Positions 1-12,235 are shown, counted from the stretch's first letter. The stretch: 64,000 bases of DNA from Doris montereyensis (GCA_037039925.1 JAXRKP010001172.1:53501-117500); one strand, 5' to 3'. A program made the numbers and translations. The notes: generated by a model not told the origin, from the letters alone.

Positions 1-440
1 TGTCCACAGTCCAAGTTGTAGTTTGGTGATGTCCACAGTTTTCTACTTTGGACAATTTGGTGATGTCCACATTTTCTACTTTGGAAAGTTGCGTTTGGTG
101 ATGTCCACAGTTTTCTACTTTGGACAAGTTGCGTTGGTGATGTCCACAGTTTTCTACTTTGGACAAGTTGCGTTTGGTGATGTCCACAGTTTTCACTTTG
201 GACAAGTGATGTCCACAGTTTTCTACTTTGGACAAGTTGCGTTTGGTGATGTCCACAGTTTTCTACTTTGGACAAGTTGCGTTTGGTGATGTCCACAGTT
301 TTCTACTTTGGACAAGTTGCGTTTGGTGATGTCCACAGTTTTCTACTTTGGACAAGTTGTGTTTGGTGATGTCCACAGTTTTCTACTTTGGACAAGTTGT
401 GTTTGGTGATGTCCACAGTTTTCTACGTTTTGGTGATGTC
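1..440. repeat. 40-bp minisatellite
   Basis: A tandem array with a 40-bp unit that starts GTTTGGTGATGTCCACAG and continues TTTTCTACTTTGGACAAGTT. About ten copies are present, with truncated or fused units near 1-110 and 185-215. The array is cut by the left edge of the window, so its full length is unknown. It fades out at about 440 after a partial unit. The open frame through it is a consequence of the repeat and shows no coding evidence. Confidence 0.95.
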
Positions 441-720
441 CAATTTTTTGAGCTCCATTTTTGTAGATATGAGGATGGATTTTCAAGCTGATCTTTCTTC
501 ACTGGCTGTAGCTCTGCTTGTCCGTTTTCTTACTTTAATTCAAGAGTAAACCAACAAATATTTTCATAGATTGTCCTTTTAAGAATTATTGCGATGATGT
601 CCCTATACATATTTCATAGCAAGTACTTGTATACATAAAGTCTCACGCTGAAAATAATATGTAAGTTTTGATGTCATAATCCTAATTTCAAAATAATGTC
701 AAGCACAAAATTATTGTCAA
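441..720. other. AT-rich spacer
   Basis: No gene, RNA or repeat structure recognised. The sequence is AT-rich with scattered stops in all frames. Confidence 0.6.
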
Positions 721-2095
721 AAGCACCTCCACCCTCCAACTTTCACGTACAGGTAGGCGGGTGGTCAGTGGACACTGTTGGAGGGTTCTCTCCTTTTAGA
801 TCTTGCTGTTTCCTTTTCTGTTTTATCTTGCTATGTCCTATCTTGCTGTTTCCTATCTTGTTTCCTATGTTGCTATTTCTACTTGCTGTTTCCTATCTTG
901 CTGTTTCCTATCTTGCTGTTTCCTATCTTGCTGTTTCCTATTTCTATCTTGCTATTTCCTATCTTGCTATTTCATATGTTGCTATTTCTATCTTGCTGTT
1001 TCCTAAATTTTGCTATTTCATGTTGCTATTTCCTATCTTGCATTTCCTATCTTGCTATTTCCTATCTTGCTATTTTGTCTTGCTGTTTCCTATCTTGCTA
1101 TTCCTATGTTGCTATACATTCTTGCTATGTCCTATAGCAATCTTTGCTATTTCCTATCTTGCTATTTCCTATCTTGCTATTTCCTATGTTGCTATTTCCT
1201 ATATGTTGCTATTTCTATCTTGCTATTTCCTATCTTGCTATTTCCTATGTTGCTATTTCCTATCTTGCTGTTTCCTATGTTGCTATTTCCTATCTTGCTA
1301 TTTCCTATCTTGCTATTTCCTATCTTGCTATTTCCTATGTTGCTATTTCCTATCTTGCTATTTCCTATCTTGCTATTTCCTATCTTGCTATTTCCTATTA
1401 TTTCCTATCTTGCTATTTCCTATGTCAAAACTTGCTATTTCCTATCTTGCTATTTCCCAACTTTCCTATCTTGCTATTTCCTATCTTGCTGTTTCCTATC
1501 TTGCTGTTTGTTTCCTATCTTGCTATTTCCTATCTTGGTAGGTTCCTATCTTGCTGTTTCCTATCTTGCTGTTTCCTATCTTGCTATTTCCTTCTTGCTG
1601 TTTCTTATCTTCTTGCTGTTGTGTTTCCTATCTTGCTGTTTCCTATCTTGCTATTTCCTATCTTGCTGTTTCCTATTGCTGTTTCCTATCTTGCTATTTC
1701 CTATGCTGTTGTGTTTCCGTTGCTGTTTCCTATCTTGCTATTTCCTATCTTGCTATCCTATCTATTTCTATCTTGTTTCCTATCTTGCTATTTCCTATCT
1801 TGCTATTTCTATGTTGCTGTTTCCTATGCTATTTCCTATGTTGCTGTTTCCTATCTTGCTGTTTCCTATCTTGCTGTTTCCTATATTTTTAATTCATATC
1901 TTGCTGTTTCCTATGTTGCTGTTTCCTATCTTGCTGTTTACTATCTTGTTAATTCCTATCTTACTTGAATCAAGATTTCCTAAAAATTATGGATAGAGGT
2001 AAACTGCATGGAAGCAAAACACAAAGTCATCTACAGGGAAGGCAAAATCGTATGTTATTGTTACATTTTATGTGAAAATTTGATCATATATATAA
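721..2095 (+). repeat. Dispersed repeat copy split by a minisatellite
   Basis: The two ends (721-770 and about 2005-2095) match 20610-20660 and 20790-20900 in order and orientation. Shared words include CCAACTTYCA, TACAGGTRGG, AACACAAGGTCA-like sequence and TTGTTACATTTTATGTGAAA. At 20.6-20.9 kb the two flanks lie only about 150 bp apart. Here they are separated by the 15-bp array at 800-1968. This is therefore one copy of a dispersed element that has been opened by internal repeat growth. Confidence 0.7.
800..1968. repeat. 15-bp minisatellite (TTGCTATTTCCTATC)
   Basis: About 75 copies of a 15-bp unit, alternating TTGCTATTTCCTATC, TTGCTGTTTCCTATC and TTGCTATTTCCTATG, with occasional shortened units. 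The period is a multiple of three, so all three forward frames stay open for long distances as LAISY, LLFPI or CYFLS pentapeptides. The reading frames change at every truncated unit, which argues against a protein. Confidence 0.95.
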
Positions 2096-2540
2096 GTATA
2101 GAGACCTCTACTTTGGTAAAAAAACAACCCCAACAACAACAAACAGCAGCGAAAGAACAAAACAAAACAGAAACAAATAACCAAACAAAACAACAACAAC
2201 AAAAAAACAAAGCAAGAGAGGAAATCAATATCCAATTTCATTACCTTTTTTGTTTGTTTGTCTTTGTGACCCGTAACAGGTGTATTATAGAAACAACTCT
2301 GCTAAGGATCTGGGCGGTTCAATCCAACAACATGGAAGAGCACAATCCAGACAGACTGAGGGCAAGAAAGAGGACGATGCTCAAACCATGAGTGTAAAAA
2401 TACAAGGTGAGATTATCTCTTGAAGATGACAGAGCCAGTCATCTACATCTTTTTTTAGCCGTAAACCTCAATTACTTTCCTTGCTAAATCTGACTATGGT
2501 TTCTCCTTGCTTCCCCACATCTTTCTCTCTGTTCCCTCTC
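2096..2540. other. Spacer with CAA-rich patch
   Basis: No gene recognised. An A/C-rich patch of CAACAA-type sequence lies at about 2125-2215. The remainder is unremarkable. Confidence 0.5.
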
Positions 2541-3690
<1,150 letters not shown>

Positions 3691-3695
3691 ATATA

Positions 3696-3975
3696 CAGTC
3701 CAATCCTCTTCTATCGACATCACTGGGCCCACCAAATTCTGTCGATATAAGAGGTTGTCGATGTAAGAGGTTGCCGATGTAAGAGGTCGATGTAAGAGGT
3801 TGGCGATAAGAGAGGTTGTCAATATAAGAGGTTGTTGTCGATGTAAGAGGTTGCCGATGTAAGAGGTCGATTTAGGTTGTCGATGTAAGAGGTTTTAAAG
3901 AGTTGTCAATATAAGAGGCTGTCGATGTCAGAGGTTTCGATTTAAAAGGTTGGCGATGTATCGCGCCAAGCAATA
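3696..3975 (+). repeat. Pogo/Tigger-like terminus with a 16-bp internal array
   Basis: After a TA dinucleotide at 3694-3695 the sequence begins CAGTCCAATCCTCTTCTATC, a plausible terminus for a pogo/Tigger-type DNA transposon. It then runs into an irregular array of GTTGTCGATGTAAGAG (16 bp, about 12 units with variants) to 3975. The unit is itself the sub-terminal sequence of the element. I could not find the opposite terminus. Confidence 0.5.
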
Positions 3976-5200
3976 ACATATAAAGGTCACAATCGATGTC
4001 AAGGTAATGTGTGGTTCTAAAAAGGACCATTTTTTGAAGAGCGTGAGAGTATTGCTGGCTTCTGTTGGTCCAGTAAAGGTGGGATTTCATAGGTAGAATA
4101 AAGAGCATTCATTTAATTGGCTTTGATTGGTCCAGGATGCGTATTTTCTTGGTTTACAGGCATGTGTGTAAGAGCATTCACTTCGATAATGGCTTTCGGC
4201 CATCGACGGACATTTATGTTGTTCTTATTGCTTCCAGGACTGATTATTTTCCTGGTCGACAAAATCAGGCATGTGTGATATAAGGAGTTTTCATTTGTCC
4301 AAATTCAGTGTTGTTTTCACTAATAGTATATTTGGGGGAAACGGGACTTTGATATGACATCATTTAGGATATCATTAACTGATTGTCGATGTCGATATAA
4401 TATGTGCATCAAAGCAATAAATTCATAATACAAAATCGAGGTAATGTGTTATTTTAAGGAGTTTGACTCTGTTGGCTCCAAAATATACAGTGTGTGTTTT
4501 CATTTGCAATTGTTGGCTTTCACCAATCGATATGGGGGACATTTATGTTGTCTGTTAACCTCGACAAAATTGATATAAGGAGTTTGACTCAAATTTACGT
4601 CAAAATATCACAGGATATGACGCTCGATATATTATCAATATATACGATGTCGATATAATATGTGCATCAAAGCTTAGAGAAGTACAGAAATTTAGAATTC
4701 TGGGACCTGTTGAAGCCGGTTCGTCACATACGCAGGTGTTTGGGTTTATCACCCTCATCGGTACCTCGTTGCAGAGTTTTATGAAACAGGAAGTGTAAAG
4801 GAAGAAAAAACGCAGGGCGGGGAAGGTCAGGAGAAGACATCAATCGAACAAGATCAAAACATCCTTTGAAAATTAAAAGAGAGATCCCTTTTCAAGCACC
4901 CGGTTGACACCAGCAGATCTTGGTGTAAGTGTAAGTATAAGTATAAGCCTGCAAACCGTTGGAAAACCGCTGGGAAGCAGGCAGCCTGAAATCAGAGCCC
5001 CGCTGTGTTGGCTATAAACTTGCATTACTTGCACTGGAGAACCATCGACATGTGCGTATTGAATAGACCCCTTTTGATCATAACGCTAGGTCTCAACGCA
5101 AATGGAGAAATGTGTTGTTGTTCAACGACAAGAGTCAGTTTACCGTGACATGGCCAGTAAACAAATGACATGCGATGTGACCAGAAGGGTCAACATAGTT
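3976..5200. other. Repeat-derived spacer, no gene
   Basis: No coding sequence recognised. The segment contains echoes of the 3.7-kb repeat. A 28-bp block containing GATGTCGATATAATATGTGC occurs at about 4385 and again at about 4646. The phrases GGCATGTGTG and GGACATTTATGTTGT are also duplicated between 4140 and 4560. It may be the interior of a decayed DNA transposon. Confidence 0.4.
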
Positions 5201-5213
5201 CAGTTGGTTACAT

Positions 5214-5435
5214 TGTTCATGGCAGGTGTGTCTAAGTTTTGTTTCATGCTGTTCATGGCGGGTGTGTCACAAGTTTTGTTTCATGCTGTTCATGGCAGGT
5301 GTGTCACAAGTTTTGTTTCATGCTGTTCATGGCAGGTGTGTCACAAGTTTTGTTTCATGCTGTTCATGGCGGGTGTGTCACAAGTTTTGTTTCATGCTGT
5401 TCATGGCGGGTGTGTCACAAATTTCGTTTCATGCA
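5214..5435. repeat. 37-bp minisatellite
   Basis: About six copies of a 37-bp unit containing TGTTCATGGCRGGTGTGTCA followed by CAAGTTTTGTTTCATGC. Copies are nearly identical except for an A/G variant (GGCAGG or GGCGGG). It lies about 200 bp upstream of the first zinc-finger copy and has no counterpart upstream of the second copy. Confidence 0.9.
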
Positions 5436-5658
5436 CTTGATACCTTATTTTACAGATGATTGACGTTATCTGCTGTAGTTGTAATTCTAATGAGACATCC
5501 GCTTTCTTTATTTATCGCAGATATTCACTTTTAAATACGAAAAAAATCATCAACACCACTCACAATTCACATTTTTTCGACCTAAATATGTTTGCATTGG
5601 ATGCTCTCACGCTTTTACTTTCACAAATCGCCTTTATCTGTATCTTTTCAATCCACAG

Positions 5659-7547
5659 ATGTTCATGCCTGCCCCCTGTGTAAGCTGGCTTTCACTTCAA
5701 GCAAGTACCTGGAAAATCATATGAAGAAAAAGCACAGTGAAATCCATTGGGGAGCGTCAACGATTCTATACTAAACAGAAGATCTGTCCTGGGTTTTAAT
5801 CGTTTTGAGGATGAAAACCGTACACTTTCAAATCCTGTCAATCGTTACACTCATGAAAAAGAGGCGTTGAGTCTGTGGAACAGGTAGATGACTGTTTGAT
5901 CAAAAACGGACCACTCAAACAGTCGATGATGTGCAAAGGAGAAGAGTTTCAATCATTCAAACCCAATGGTTCTGACCAGAACGCAAGCCAAAGTATCAAG
6001 ACCGTATATAATAATAATGCGCCACCCCACGCGGGAGAAGGCTCCGTAGAATGTTCTGACTGCGGCACAATGTTTAGCCGGGAAAGTGACCATGTTAAAA
6101 GTATGGAACAGATCAAAGAAGGAAGTGTTTTCAAATGTATTCAATGTCACAGTTTGTCTAACCTGAGTAATTTTGATCAAGAAACGCACGCAGTGCAACC
6201 ATTCACACACAGTGAGTGTTGTGACATGTTAGATCAATACAGTTCCCTCCTCCAGGGCCAAATGAAAACAGGAACAGAGACAAGGCCATTCAAATGTAGT
6301 GAGTGTGGAAAGACGTTTCGTCAGAGTAGTGACATCCATGCTCACATGAGAACACACACAGGAGAAAAACCATTTGAATGTAATGAGTGTGGTAGGACGT
6401 TTAGTCAAAGTGGTCACCTCTATCGTCATATAACAACACACACAGGAGAAAAGCCGTTCAATTGTAATGAATGTGGTAAATTGTTTAGCCATCGTAGTTA
6501 CCTCCATAGTCACATGAAGACACACACAGGAGAAAAGCCATTCAAATGTAATGAGTGTGGTAAGACGTTCAGTTACAGTAGCGACCTCCATAGTCACATG
6601 AGAAGCACACAGGAGAAAAGCCATTCAAATGTAACGAGTGTGGTAAGATGTTCAGTCACAGTGGTCACCTCAATACTCACATGAGAATACACACAGGAGA
6701 AAAGCCATTCAAATGTAATCAATGTGATAAGACGTTTAGTCACAGTGGTCACCTCCAAACTCACATGAGAACACACACAGGAGAAAAACCATTCAAATGT
6801 AATGAGTGTGGCAAGACATTTAGTCAGAATGGCAACCTCCATACTCATATGAGAACACACACAGGAGAAAATCCATTCAAATGTAATGAGTGTGGTAAGA
6901 CGTTTAGTCAAAGTGTTGACCTCCAAACTCACATGAGAACACACACAGGAGAAAAGCTATTCAAATGTACTGAGTGTGGTAAGACGTTTAGTCAAAGTGG
7001 TCACCTCCGTAGTCACATGAGAATACATACAGGAGAAAAGCCATTCAAATGTAATGAGTGTGGTAAGACGTTTAGTCAGAGTGGTCACCTTCATCTTCAC
7101 ATGATAACACACACTGGAGAAAAGCCATTCAAATGTAATGAGTGTGGTAAGACATTTAGTCACAGTCATCGTCTCAATCGCCACATGAGATCACACACAG
7201 GAGAAAAGCCATTCAAATGTAGTGAATGTGGTAAGACTTTTAGTCAAAATGGTAACCTCCATAGTCACATGAGAACGCACACAGGAGAAAAACCATTCAA
7301 ATGTAATGAGTGTGGTAAGACGTTTAGTCAGAGTGCTGACATCCATAGTCACTTGAGAACACACACGGGAGAAAAGCCATTCAAATGTAATGAATGTGGC
7401 AAAATGTTTAGTCAAAGTGGTAACCTCCATACTCACATGAGAACACACACAGGAGAAAAGCCATTCAAATGTAATGAATGTGGTAAGATGTTTAGTCAGA
7501 GTTGTAGCCTCCATAGTCACATAAGAACACACACAAAATATAAATGA
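5659..7547 (+). pseudogene. C2H2 zinc-finger gene, copy 1 (three frameshifts)
   Basis: C2H2 zinc-finger proteins bind DNA through tandem fingers in the nucleus. The exon follows a splice acceptor (AG at 5657-5658) and opens with one separate finger (CPLCKLAF...HMKKKH, 5667-5730). An acidic linker and two degenerate fingers follow (about 6045-6230), then 15 tandem fingers from 6288 to 7535 with TGEKPF linkers and mostly CNECGKTF knuckles. Helices vary ([20 protein letters not shown]). Compared with the paralogue at 26.65 kb, single-base losses occur near 5748 and 5856, both in the linker. A third near 6603, in the AC-run coding for a TGEKP linker, splits fingers 4 and 5. The stop is at 7545-7547. 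A possible AATAAA poly(A) signal lies near 7730. A fragment from 5875 or from 6648 could still be translated. Sequencing error is an alternative explanation for each break. Confidence 0.85.
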
Positions 7548-7607
7548 CTATCATACTATAGTTAGTGTTCTCTATTGTGTACCATATTGTGCCTGTTTTA
7601 GTTTTAG

Positions 7608-7610
<3 letters not shown>

Positions 7611-7677
<67 letters not shown>
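7611..7677. repeat. (TA)n microsatellite
   Basis: About 33 TA dinucleotides in the 3' flank of zinc-finger copy 1. No equivalent follows copy 2. Confidence 0.97.
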
Positions 7678-7680
<3 letters not shown>

Positions 7681-8065
7681 ACCTTACTAAACAATAACAC
7701 CAGCAAATTTTGAAGTTTGAAATCTTATGAATAAATTGAATGGGTCATCACAGTGACACGTTGCTGTCAAGCAGCACTTTCGTGAATCGTGTCCGTCTTT
7801 GTTACCAACGGTATGGATCATGATGCAAATCTAATAAGCTACTAGCTGTAACAGGCCTAGTCAAGAATCTCAATGGTGATAATTGGGTCTATTATCGGCT
7901 GTCCACACTCGCTATTGGAAGCATAGACAATGAGAGATATTGGCAGCCATGCAGGTCAGATTCAAGTCTTAGAATTAGATCTAAATGCAATGTATATGTT
8001 TATATCTAGAGATGTCCTTTCTCTGACACTCTTTATTTACTGTTGAATTGGTCTAGGTACGAGAT
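7678..8065. other. AT-rich spacer
   Basis: No gene recognised. It includes an AATAAA near 7730 that could serve zinc-finger copy 1, and isolated TAGATCTA words. Confidence 0.4.
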
Positions 8066-8250
8066 AGAGATGAACATAGATCTAGATCTACGAGTATGTA
8101 TTCAATTCAATCATCTAGATCTGTAGATCTAGATCTACGTGTATGAATTCAATTCAATTCAATGTAGATCTAGATCTACGTGTATGTATTCAATTCAATC
8201 CAATGTAGATCTAGATCTACGTGTATGTATTCGATTCAATTCAATATAAT
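8066..8250. repeat. 41-bp minisatellite with nested palindrome
   Basis: About four copies of a 41-bp unit made of GTAGATCTAGATCTACGTGT followed by ATGTATTCAATTCAATYCAAT. The GTAGATCTAGATCTAC core is a perfect 16-bp palindrome. The first copies are less regular. Confidence 0.85.
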
Positions 8251-8385
8251 ATGCTTTATAGTCTCAGTTGCAGTGGGAAACTTGTTGTCGTGGTTTGACA
8301 AAAAGACATGCAATAATACTAGAAAATAAAAGATATATCACATATATATACTATATCAATTATTACAACTTTCATTCTTTCGTTC

Positions 8386-8520
8386 ATTCGTTTTTCATTC
8401 ATTCATTCATTCATTCATTCATCTTCATATTATTAGTATTTACATTGTTCCTTCAATACATGTATTGTATTCACTCATATCACATATCACATATCAGATA
8501 TCACATATCACATATCGAAT
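8386..8520. repeat. (ATTC)n and ATATCAC repeats
   Basis: A tetranucleotide tract (TTCA)n lies at 8386-8425. About 50 bp later, at 8478-8517, there are five heptanucleotide units of the type ATATCAC. Both are short and non-coding. Confidence 0.85.
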
Positions 8521-9141
8521 AGATGTGGCTTACAAAAGCATATAGGCTTTCTGAAAAGATGCTATAGAAAATTATATAGCATAGACCTATGGTAAAGTAG
8601 AGTATAAATTTATCCCACATGTTTTATACCTTACTCATGGGTACATAAAAATGATAGATTTTCCGTTAAAATGGATACGTAGTATGGTTTATAAGATGGC
8701 ATTACAATGGATGCTGCATAAGTCGACGTTGCATATAAATCGATTTTTATCCAAGTTGATGTTTTTTGACGGTCCCATCCCCCTCACATTTTTCAGTTAA
8801 TAAAAACCTGTTCGAGGCGACATCGGCTTAAGTACCGTGCCTTTCAAGTTGATTTTTCACGGTCCGCAGACAGCAAAATGAAAGAAAATACGATTGCGTA
8901 AGTCCATGTTTCAACTTCAATGGCATCCACGGCTGCTGACCCCACATCTAGAGAACACGATCGATACAAATTGTAGATCTATACATGTATTTGTATTAAT
9001 GGTTGTTACACGCTCCTCCACTCTTGCCCTCCTTCCTCACTCTACATCACAAGGTTCAACGAGTGCAAGGTTATAAAATCGGCGCTCGGGCGTTGGCTTA
9101 ATGGTTTGGCCATATGACCTGTTGTCTGTCTCTCCTTTCAC

Positions 9142-9181
9142 TTAGCCAATCGTAGCCAATCGTAACCAATCATAACCAATT
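9142..9181. repeat. Short CCAATCGTAAC tandem repeat
   Basis: Four imperfect units of about 10 bp (CCAATCGTAG, CCAATCGTAA, CCAATCATAA, CCAATTGTGA) inside the TIR element. They contain CCAAT words, but no promoter context is evident. Confidence 0.7.
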
Positions 9182-9263
9182 GTGACTGTATTCGTCAGAG
9201 TAAAAGTGGCCGGCCACCAATTACTATAAAATATAAGGCAGTCTACATCATAATTATTGTCAA

Positions 9264-9361
9264 CATTGACGTGTGACTATTGCGAATGTATGTAGTACAC
9301 AACTTGTTCTAGCATTGACATGTGACTATTGCGAATGTATGTAGTACACAACTTGTTCTAC
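9264..9361. repeat. 49-bp tandem duplication
   Basis: Two adjacent copies differing at very few positions. Each contains TGTGACTATTGCGAATGTAT and GTAGTACACAACTTGTTCTA. They are nested in the TIR element. Confidence 0.95.
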
Positions 9362-10234
9362 TTGCACTTTGCAGGTAGTAAGGTGTGTATGTGTGTGGTG
9401 GGGGGAGGGAAGGGAGTAAAAAAAGAAGGTTGAAGTGCCAAGGATTTTACTTTTACCCAATCATCATGTACCGGCCATCGGCATTAATGTTATTAGTCTA
9501 GTAGATCTAGATGTATCTCCACGAAGCACTTGACGTGACAAAACAGACGATTGGTTTAAAATTTAAGCCAGAGATCTAATCGCACGCGCGGTCTTACTAT
9601 CATTGTCACTTCTCTCTTTCACTTAGAATCCTATCACTGTGCTCAATCTCTCGAGCAAGACAAATACTCAAAAACAACACATGCATGTGAGCACACGTCA
9701 GCACTTAGTAATTAATAATACACTGTACATGTAATACCCAAGACCATCACGATGAAAGTTCTGTCAGGGGAGGTAACTGAGCAATTGCTTAAGTCGATTT
9801 TTATATAAGTCGATCTTTTTTAATACGTCCCTTGAACATCGACTTATGTGGCATCCACTATATATGGGATGTCGAAGTGGATGGTATAAGATTATCACAG
9901 TAAAATATATATATATATATATCTATATAGATCTAAATTTTACACTTATATTTTTATTAGAATTGACATACTATTAGTTACTCTAGATCTATATACTTTA
10001 CATATTTTTGTTTATACTCATGCAGATAAAAATAGCCATTTTGTGATGCCCTTGTAATTTGTACAACAACATTGAACATCATCTAACTATGCCACATTTA
10101 ACATAGGCAAAAAGAAATGATTAGAGAAAATTTGAGATATAGATCTACTACGAAGAGTTAATTAAGTTGATGTTGACATATTTTCATTTTCAGAAATTGT
10201 GATATTATATACAATTTGTTTCTTTATTTTTTTA

Positions 10235-10602
10235 TGAGTAGTTTGTGCCTTTTGTACAACACCTGTCTCCCTCCATCCCCCCCACCTGGGGACCTCAGTA
10301 GTCAGAGGCAAGGTGTCAGCCTCTCCACCAATTGGTAGGGGTTCAAGCCCCGCAATGCTTGACAATTTTCTCAATTTCTTTCGAGTAAAATCTACCACAA
10401 AGGTTCAGGTAAGTGGATCGACACCGAGTCCCATCGGAGACGGCCGATAAAAAAGGAGGTCCCATGTGCAGATCACATCAACACTGTGCACGTTAAAGAT
10501 CCCTCGGCTGTTTACAGGGCAGTCCGGACAAAATAAAATCCTACCAAAAACCCAGAGATCACCTTAGTTGTGGATGTGGGTAAATCAAATCAAATCAAAA
10601 AC
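10235..10602 (+). mobile_element. tRNA-derived SINE, plus strand
   Basis: A tRNA-like head with B-box GGTTCAAGCCC lies at about 10329-10339, preceded by GTCAGAGGCAAGGTGTCAGC. A central domain follows with TCCCATCGGAGACGGCC, CACGTTAAAGATCCC and GGGCAGTCCGGACAAAATAA. The tail at 10577-10602 is an AAATC repeat. The same family occurs reversed at 47090-47385 and 62950-63185. RNA polymerase III would transcribe from the internal boxes. I associate this domain structure with mollusc SINEs, from memory only. Confidence 0.8.
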
Positions 10603-11019
10603 TACATCACAGTCACTCCTGACGGGCAATGTTCTTGATAATGATATGTCTACGAGATCGGGGTTTGCTGTTAGAATTAAATCTAGTGTAAGTGTAAGCC
10701 TACTGTTTTGCCTAGTTTGTTCATTATACACAATTTGGATTAGGTCAAATTTATTCATGAGTTGAAATCTTTTTTTTTTTTTCACTTAGCTCCCTGTGGT
10801 ACTGTGAATTTTGTTTTATTTCTATGTTTTCCCATGTTATCATGTCTGGTACTGACTGGTAGGTCAAAGTCACAGTCATGAATTATGTTTGACCATTAGA
10901 GTTCCTGCTGTATTGTTTTGTTAATAAATTTGCCTTCATCAGCTCACATTTTTTTTATTGTTCTTTCTTTGTTATGACTATACTCTCTGTTGTTTTGGTG
11001 TTCAGACGCAGTCTTTTCG

Positions 11020-11100
11020 GGGTACTCGGTATTTCAGAGGCAAGGTGTCGGTCTCTTAACCAAAAGGTCGTGAGTTCAAGACCTGGCAAGTTGAAAAAAC
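11020..11100 (+). mobile_element. SINE tRNA-like head only
   Basis: The sequence TCAGAGGCAAGGTGTCGGTC followed by a B-box-like GAGTTCAAGACC (about 11081-11092) matches the head of the SINE at 10.3 kb. The central domain is missing. Instead the sequence passes directly into reverse-transcriptase coding sequence at about 11105. Confidence 0.6.
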
Positions 11101-11104
11101 ATTC

Positions 11105-11990
11105 TTTTGTTTATCACATTTATGGATTCAGTCGCAAAGGCATCCTCAAAAATGAAGAAAATGAATGTAGGTATGTGGAAGCTCAGACCAGTAAATGTAT
11201 CAATGCTTTCATTTGCCGATAATTTAGTTCTGTTTGGAAAATCAGAAAGTGACCTACAGTCGAATATCAACATTATAAACAATGAACTAAATAAAAGAGG
11301 AATGAGAGTAAATACTAAATGCAAAGAAAACCAAAACAATACTAGTAACTGGGGAAGGTAAAACACAAAATCTTAAATTGGGCAGGTACAATGTAGAACA
11401 AGTTCAAAGCTACAATTACCTAGGAGTAATGATTAACTCAGAGGGAAAACTAAGAGAAGAAATCAGCCAGAGAATCAAAAGGCAAGTGTAATGTATAACC
11501 ATCTAGGAAAGGCATTTGTAGGTAAGCAAGAATTGTCAACAAAAAACCAAAATGGCAGTATACAATACAATTCATTGTCCTACTCTCCTCTATGGCAGCG
11601 AAACCTGGACCTTAGACATAAGAGAATACAGTAGAGTACAGGCGGCTGAAATGAAATATCTAAGAAGAGTAGTAAGGAAAACTAAAAGAGACAAAATCAG
11701 AAACACAACAATATGAGATCAAACCAAAGCAGATGGCATAAAAGCTAAGATAAAAACAAATCAATTGAGATGGTTTGGGCATGTAAACAGAATGAATGAC
11801 AATAGAATAGCTAAATCAGTATACAGTGCTTAAGCCCAAGGTAAAAGACCAAAAGGCAGACCTCGGAGAAAGTGGGAAGAAGATATAAAAGTAAAAGAGG
11901 TATTGAAGCATAAAAATTTAACTTATTTCGAAGGAAACAGAAAATGCCAGGACAGGGCATCCTTGAGAAAGATCATCTCGGGCATCTGAA
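11105..11990 (+). pseudogene. Non-LTR retrotransposon, 3' part of reverse transcriptase
   Basis: The 3' half of a LINE reverse transcriptase, the enzyme that copies element RNA into the genome at a nicked site. Translated pieces include LSFADNLVLFGKSESDLQ, where the catalytic F-A-D-D box reads F-A-D-N and so has lost its second aspartate. Then come SYNYLGVMINSEGKL, LLYGSETWTLDIREYSRVQ, NQLRWFGHVNRMND and GRPRRKWEEDI, in family order. Frameshifts and stops (for example near 11320, 11490, 11715 and 11832) show it is dead. The N-terminal fingers and endonuclease are absent. The end near 11990 is close to an AAAG-rich patch (12020-12045) that may be a remnant tail. It may be the same family as the endonuclease at 30.5 kb, but that is not shown. 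Confidence 0.8.
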
Positions 11991-12044
11991 CCTATGCACC
12001 GAAATGTAGAATGGGAACTGACAAAGAAAGAAAGAAAGAAAAGA

Positions 12045-12111
12045 CAAATTTTTGAACAATGCCAAAAAAAGGAATGCTCCCCTGTACTCAAATTTTATAG
12101 ATTTTGAAAAG

Positions 12112-12115
<4 letters not shown>
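12045..12115 (+). pseudogene. Short reverse-transcriptase fragment
   Basis: Encodes NAPLYSNFIDFEK, which aligns with NSPLYTNFIDFGNAFDSL encoded at 39.84 kb. This is the A-motif region of a second LINE family. It stops abruptly at the GTA microsatellite. Confidence 0.6.
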
Positions 12116-12171
<56 letters not shown>

Positions 12172-12235
12172 ATAGTAGTAGTAGTAGTAGTAGTAGCAGT
12201 AGCAATAACGGCAGTGGTAGTGGTTAGTTTACTAG
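12111..12235. repeat. (GTA)n microsatellite
   Basis: About 25 GTA units, pure from 12111 to 12170 and then interrupted. It begins directly inside the reverse-transcriptase fragment codon run. Confidence 0.95.

Larger units (their letters stand above)
8705..9860. mobile_element. Non-autonomous pogo/Tigger-like DNA transposon (about 1.16 kb)
   Basis: Inverted termini match at 17 of 20 positions: TGGATGCTGCATAAGTCGAC at 8708-8727, and the complement of 9838-9857, which reads TGGATGCCACATAAGTCGAT. Each arm is preceded by a TA-like dinucleotide (8703-8704 and 9861-9862), the target used by Tc1/mariner-group elements. Sub-terminal AAGTCGATTTTTAT-like words recur inside both ends. No transposase frame is present, so the element would depend on a partner. 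A 49-bp duplication and an 11-bp CCAATCGTAAC repeat lie inside. The superfamily assignment is inference. Confidence 0.6.

Noticed and set aside
696..1996. Open frames of up to 328 codons with LAISY/CYFLS repeats, like a hydrophobic membrane protein
   Set aside because: The 15-bp unit keeps three frames open at once, and frame hops occur at truncated units. This is a minisatellite.
5102..5463. Small Cys/Phe-rich frames over the 37-bp repeat
   Set aside because: Three overlapping frames through a near-perfect tandem repeat, with no domain or splice support.
6229..7532. Antisense open frames of 75-131 codons over the zinc fingers
   Set aside because: They mirror the conserved finger codons on the other strand. 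The sense strand encodes recognisable C2H2 domains.
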